A stretch of DNA of 36,214 nt, taken from assembly GCA_964354485.1 (NCBI GenBank), contig CAYGZY010000044.1, forward strand, positions 1 through 36,214, written 5' to 3'. The first letter of the stretch is position 1, and each line of letters begins with the position of its first letter. A program made the position numbers and the translations under genes. This stretch comes from CAYGXH01 sp964354485. GTDB taxonomy: Bacteria > Bacteroidota > Ignavibacteria > UBA10030 > SZUA-254. Below, in pieces: positions 32,708-36,214 of this stretch. A model generated the notes under the pieces. The model made no database searches. It was not told where the DNA came from and saw only the letters and a list, made by a program, of their open reading frames with translations.

Positions 32708-33735
32708 CTGATGAACTGATCTATTTTTTCATAAAGAATTTGTGACAATGCATCTTCGCCCTGAACAATGACTGCTTCAATAACAAGGCAGAGGGAAAGT
32801 TGCAGAGGAAATGCCGGCGGCACTCTGATTGATTCCAGACGAACCGCATCCTTTTCCGTAGTAACAACGAAATCCCCCTTGGTAGTTTCCAGGCTCTGGC
32901 GGATCGTGTTCAGGTCCTTTTCTCTATATATATAGTGATCGGGGTATTCATGGAACGCCAGGATTTCTATCTCAATATCTCTTAAAGTGGACAACAGATT
33001 CTCCGGATTGCCGATACCCGAGAAAACAACACACCGTTTCCCGCGCATCTGATCTACCGAGTAAGATTTGTCCAAAGCCAGCGAACGAAATCTTTTTATT
33101 TTGTACCTCATTTCAACGGTGTGTGCATCAGGTACCGGTCCTTCACTTTTTTCAATATGCGAACGGATTAGCACATCCGCACGCCGTAGCGACGAAAGGT
33201 GCTCTCTCCTTCGACCTGCGGGCAGGAGCGGAATTCCCGTGAGCTCTCGTGTTCCGTCGACCATGACAACGTCAATGTCCCTTCCCATTGAACGATGCTG
33301 AAATCCATCATCGAGGATCAAGAGCTGCGGTTTATGGTGCTTAATAACAAAATCGGCTGCGACTGCTCTTTTCTCGGCGACGACGACCATAGCCCCCGGA
33401 AAGTTTTTCGCGATCTGATACGGTTCGTCACCGGCTGTAAGAGCGTTTCCGCTGATGCTCACCCCGTCAGAGACGACCTGCATACCGCGTGTAAGTCGCT
33501 TGTAGCCGCGACTGATAACACACGGTCTGATTCCTTTGTCCATGTATCGTCTGACAAGGTACTGGACGAAAGGAGTTTTACCCGTCCCGCCGGTGGTAAT
33601 GTTCCCCACTGAAATGACAGGTACGGACGAACGAAATACCGGCATAAGCCCGAGATCATACATCAGATTCCGGATAGAAATTCCGATTCCGTATAACCAG
33701 GCAAAAGGGGTCAGTAATGTCGGTAATAATGCCAT
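32704..33735 (-). CDS. lpxK: Tetraacyldisaccharide 4'-kinase
   Basis: LpxK phosphorylates the 4' position of the lipid A precursor disaccharide at the inner membrane. The 343-residue protein starts with a hydrophobic N-terminal helix and has the P-loop VGNITTGGTGKTPFVQYL, then SRGYKR, the GDEPYQIAK block, and the family signature ILDDGFQHRSMGRDID. A conserved C-terminal TTEKDAVRL closes it. Length is normal. It lies six bases after lpxB, so the two successive steps of lipid A synthesis are co-translated; its own stop overlaps the amidotransferase start. Confidence 0.95.
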   Translation of the reverse strand: MALLPTLLTPFAWLYGIGISIRNLMYDLGLMPVFRSSVPVISVGNITTGGTGKTPFVQYLVRRYMDKGIRPCVISRGYKRLTRGMQVVSDGVSISGNALTAGDEPYQIAKNFPGAMVVVAEKRAVAADFVIKHHKPQLLILDDGFQHRSMGRDIDVVMVDGTRELTGIPLLPAGRRREHLSSLRRADVLIRSHIEKSEGPVPDAHTVEMRYKIKRFRSLALDKSYSVDQMRGKRCVVFSGIGNPENLLSTLRDIEIEILAFHEYPDHYIYREKDLNTIRQSLETTKGDFVVTTEKDAVRLESIRVPPAFPLQLSLCLVIEAVIVQGEDALSQILYEKIDQFIR

Positions 33736-33741
33736 ATACGT

Positions 33742-34881
33742 TTACAACACATACGATAATATTTTTTCCGCAACACGCTTCGACGCACCTTTTGTACCAA
33801 GTCGTTCACGAATTATCCCGAGTTTTTGGGAGATTTCCTTCCGACGCCGGTCATTCTCAACCAGCGACCTTATCTCACGCACGATTCTATCCGGTCTGAC
33901 CTGCGCCTGTATAAGTTCCGGGACTATAGTTTCCCCTGCCACGATGTTTACTAATCCGATATTTTTAATTTTCACGAGCAGCCGGCCGATAAGATACGAC
34001 AGCCATGACGTCCTATAGACGATGACCATCGGAGTTTGATAGTAACCAATTTCCAGTGTTGCAGTCCCGGAGGTTACAATCGCACAATCGGAATTTTTCA
34101 TGAGATCGTAAGTGGCATGCTGGACGATCGTTACTGGGAAATCATTCCGGAGAAAGGATTTTACATAGTCGACATCGATAGCCGATGAAACACCGACTGC
34201 CGTCTGCATGCCGTAAGTGTTATTGAGAATACGCGCTGCCCCCAGCATGGAGGGGAATATTTTTTCGAGTTCCTGTCTCCGGCTTCCCGGAAAGAGCCCG
34301 AGTATAAATTTTCCGTTCTCAAGACCGAAACGGGTACAAAATTGTTTACGATCGAGGGGTTCGGTAAAAACCTCAAGCAAGGGGTGTCCGACAAATTCAA
34401 CATCAACACCCTTTTTTGCATAGAATTCGACTTCAAACGGAAAGACAACCAGCATTGCATCTACATTTGCCCTGATTTTGTCTACGCGCCCGGGGTTCCA
34501 TGCCCAGACCTGCGGACTAATGTAGTAAATAACCTTTATACCTTCACGTTTCGCCTGTTCGGCAAACCGCAGGTTGAATCCTGGGTAATCGATAAGGAGA
34601 ACAGCATCAGGGCGCCTGACTTTCAGCAGTACCGACAGCGTTTTCGCAACAGATTTTATGACGGGGAGATTTTGCAAGACCTCCCAGAATCCCATTATGG
34701 CAACTTCGCGAACGTGGTAGATCAATTCCATACCCTCGGCGTGCATCTTATCGCCGCCGATGCCGTAGATCATGCAATTGGGCAGAGATTTCTTCAATTC
34801 GCGTACAACACCCGCGCCGTGAAGATCTCCTGAGGCTTCACCCGCAATGATCAGTATTCTCTTTACGCTACTGCCTGACAT
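33742..34881 (-). CDS. lpxB: Lipid-A-disaccharide synthase
   Basis: LpxB condenses UDP-diacylglucosamine with lipid X to form the lipid A disaccharide, as a peripheral inner-membrane GT19 enzyme. The 379-residue protein has IIAGEASGDLHGAGVVREL at its start, then GIGGDKMHAEGME, MGFWEVLQNLP, LLIDYPGFNLRFA and ISPQVWAWNPGRV. The C-terminal half has VGHPLLEVF, LFPGSRRQELEKIFP and TSGTATLE. Length is normal. Its ATG at 34881 lies 14 bases inside the end of the methyltransferase-like gene, showing co-translation. Confidence 0.96.
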   Translation of the reverse strand: MSGSSVKRILIIAGEASGDLHGAGVVRELKKSLPNCMIYGIGGDKMHAEGMELIYHVREVAIMGFWEVLQNLPVIKSVAKTLSVLLKVRRPDAVLLIDYPGFNLRFAEQAKREGIKVIYYISPQVWAWNPGRVDKIRANVDAMLVVFPFEVEFYAKKGVDVEFVGHPLLEVFTEPLDRKQFCTRFGLENGKFILGLFPGSRRQELEKIFPSMLGAARILNNTYGMQTAVGVSSAIDVDYVKSFLRNDFPVTIVQHATYDLMKNSDCAIVTSGTATLEIGYYQTPMVIVYRTSWLSYLIGRLLVKIKNIGLVNIVAGETIVPELIQAQVRPDRIVREIRSLVENDRRRKEISQKLGIIRERLGTKGASKRVAEKILSYVL

Positions 34882-35443
34882 ACCACAAAATTACCATGCT
34901 GAGAATGAGAATTCCTATTGCCTGCAGTGTTCTTTTCTCGGATCCGAATCCTTTCTTCCAGGAAAGTTTCGGCTGTGAAAGTTCCGATTGCCCGTACTTC
35001 TTCAGGGTCGGGACGAAGCGCGGAACCGACCGGACGTATTGGAGGTATTGTTCTCCGAATTTTTTCAGCAACGCTTCTTCCTCAAGACTAACAATGAGAG
35101 TATACTGAAGATAGAAGTATATCAATCCGATGATCGCAAGCCCCGGCATATTCGCCATGATCCCGATTCCGAAATACATTATTATATTACCCATGTAAAG
35201 CGGATTACGAACGTACGCAAAGGGACCAACCGTCACGAGGAATGTACCGCCGACGGGTCCCGTAGTTCTCGTTTCACTGCCCGCAATCGCTACGCCCCAC
35301 AACCGGACACATTCGCCGGCGATCACTAGGAGAAATCCTACAGCCATACTCAGGATCGTCGGCCGGGCAATAAATGCGATAATAATCAGGTACGGGATCG
35401 GGGTATAACTCCGATAGCGAAATAACCGCTGACGAAAATCCAC
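34868..35443 (-). CDS. Isoprenylcysteine methyltransferase/PEMT-like membrane protein
   Basis: This 191-residue membrane protein belongs to the group of isoprenylcysteine carboxyl methyltransferases and phospholipid methyltransferases. After two or three hydrophobic segments it carries the hallmark GPFAYVRNPLYMGN, then EEEALLKKFGEQYLQYVRSVPRFVP, the SAM- and substrate-binding end of the family. A further hydrophobic segment closes the protein. It begins with GTG at 35443, directly abutting the TAG stop of the HAD gene, with GGAGG four bases upstream. Bacterial members modify small lipids or quinone-like molecules; its place just ahead of lpxB suggests membrane lipid methylation, which is an inference. 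Confidence 0.85.
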   Translation of the reverse strand: MDFRQRLFRYRSYTPIPYLIIIAFIARPTILSMAVGFLLVIAGECVRLWGVAIAGSETRTTGPVGGTFLVTVGPFAYVRNPLYMGNIIMYFGIGIMANMPGLAIIGLIYFYLQYTLIVSLEEEALLKKFGEQYLQYVRSVPRFVPTLKKYGQSELSQPKLSWKKGFGSEKRTLQAIGILILSMVILWYVRQ

Positions 35444-36184
35444 CTATCCTCCGATGAAAACATCACGGCAGGCAAGCTGCGCCTGTCGTCTTTTTTTAAA
35501 TCTCGCTTTACCAGTCAAAGTTTTTCCACTTGTTTTACCTTGCAGGAGACGGAGCACATCGGAAAACGATCCGTATTCAGTATGTGGAATTTTTTCCTGA
35601 CGGCAGAAGCGAAGTAATTCATCCTTCGCAAACACAACATCGGCATATCTTACCGGACAAAAGTCCGAGTATCCCTCACCAACATAAACGATAAAATCCT
35701 CATCAGCGCTCCGTGTCAGCATGATATTTCGTTTACAACATGCACACCGGTCGCATTCTTCATCTGCATGTGGAAACGAGAGACTGAGAGTGACCATTCC
35801 ATCACGGTCAATCGGAATCAGTTCCAGATGGTTCGCGTAGAATGGAATGTGCTGAATTCTGTTGTGTTCCAATATTTTTTCAATGTAATAATCCATCCCA
35901 TCGCTCACGATGCAGCATTCAAAACCGCTTTTTTCACAAAAAAGAAGAAAATCCTTTACCGAGGAATCTATTTCTTGGTTCCGGATAAACTCGTCAAACT
36001 GGCTTTTTTTAATTTCTCCACATGCTTCTGATTCCAAACGAAAACAGGAAATTGCGGAAATAATACCGCGGTGGTAATCCGCAACAAAGGATTGACATAT
36101 TGCTCCGCCGAACCTCTCAAAGAGTACGTCGCCGACATCGTATTTCGTAATAGTTCCGTCAAAATCTATAAAAATCTTTACCAT
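35444..36184 (-). CDS. MtnX-like HAD-IB phosphatase
   Basis: This 246-residue protein is a HAD-superfamily phosphatase of the MtnX/phosphoserine-phosphatase-like subgroup. It opens with the nucleophile motif FIDFDGTIT (Asp7, Asp9), followed by the helical cap, the second motif IVSDGMDYYI and the later acidic motif YVGEGYSDFCPV. A cysteine cluster, CDRCACCKRN near residue 145, matches the Cys-rich stretch common in MtnX-type proteins and may bind metal. MtnX itself acts in methionine salvage, but no other salvage gene is nearby, so the substrate is open. The ATG at 36184 overlaps the preceding stop by one base (TGATG). Confidence 0.82.
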   Translation of the reverse strand: MVKIFIDFDGTITKYDVGDVLFERFGGAICQSFVADYHRGIISAISCFRLESEACGEIKKSQFDEFIRNQEIDSSVKDFLLFCEKSGFECCIVSDGMDYYIEKILEHNRIQHIPFYANHLELIPIDRDGMVTLSLSFPHADEECDRCACCKRNIMLTRSADEDFIVYVGEGYSDFCPVRYADVVFAKDELLRFCRQEKIPHTEYGSFSDVLRLLQGKTSGKTLTGKARFKKRRQAQLACRDVFIGG

Positions 36185-36214
36185 CAGACACGCCGGAGAC
36201 TTTCCCCTGAGGAG
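36184..36214 (-). CDS. Possible 3' end of an upstream gene (partial)
   Basis: On the minus strand the frame entering from the right edge reads SSGESLRRV and ends in TGA at 36186-36184, sharing one base with the ATG of the HAD gene. Such a TGATG junction is typical of coupled operon genes, so a co-transcribed gene probably precedes, but nine codons do not identify it. Confidence 0.3.
   Translation of the reverse strand, partial: SSGESLRRV

Overview
The window is a stretch of bacterial chromosome, almost entirely coding, with no rRNA, tRNA, transposase, prophage or CRISPR array that I can see. Nearly all genes are on the minus strand; only a two-component block at 14.7-19.1 kb is on the plus strand. 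Lipid A genes (lpxB, lpxK), an Omp85 outer-membrane protein and a heptosyltransferase-like GT9 enzyme show a diderm. A GWxTD-domain protein, a DUF3108 protein and PPDK beside lipid genes suggest a member of the FCB assemblage (Ignavibacteria/Chlorobi/Kryptonia-like) rather than a proteobacterium. This placement is an inference from gene content. Candidate promoters have ordinary -35/-10 boxes, mostly with -10 TATATT, not the Bacteroidia-type -7 box.

Left block (1-12.2 kb, minus). Transcription probably enters from two promoters, near 12.3 kb and 11.7 kb. The order is an NTF2-like hypothetical, GT9 glycosyltransferase, DUF3108 protein, a conserved protein with a possible deoxyhypusine-synthase-like fold, a CPBP membrane protease, cdsA, rimO, a secreted GWxTD protein, a three-POTRA Omp85 protein, rnhB, yraN and the start of cstA (cut by the window edge). 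Most neighbours overlap or nearly touch, so this is largely one envelope and housekeeping operon.

Island between dnaG and the NTF2-like gene (12.25-12.6 kb). This 350-base non-coding stretch is unusually structured. Two outward-facing intrinsic terminators share the same stem sequence. Between them lie a CRP/FNR-type palindrome, a 56-base stem-loop and a 21-codon ORF. The plus-strand terminator loop carries an anti-Shine-Dalgarno CUCCUCCC motif, so a small regulatory RNA is plausible.

Central block. dnaG diverges from a plus-strand six-PAS histidine kinase, its NarL/LuxR-type response regulator and a stand-alone receiver protein, closed by a strong terminator at 19.2 kb. Facing it is a self-contained minus-strand operon with its own strong promoter at 23.25 kb: two D-Ala-D-Ala-ligase-fold ATP-grasp enzymes, a GNAT acetyltransferase and a lysine 2,3-aminomutase-like radical SAM enzyme. 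This cassette, which looks able to make and conjugate beta-lysine, is the best candidate in the window for an undescribed pathway.

Right block (23.3-36.2 kb, minus). In transcription order it holds the tail of an unidentified gene, an MtnX-like HAD phosphatase, an isoprenylcysteine-methyltransferase-like membrane protein, lpxB, lpxK, a class I glutamine amidotransferase, ppdK, queA, ispD, plsY, gpsA and recG. It links lipid A, phospholipid and isoprenoid precursor synthesis with pyruvate/PEP interconversion and tRNA modification.
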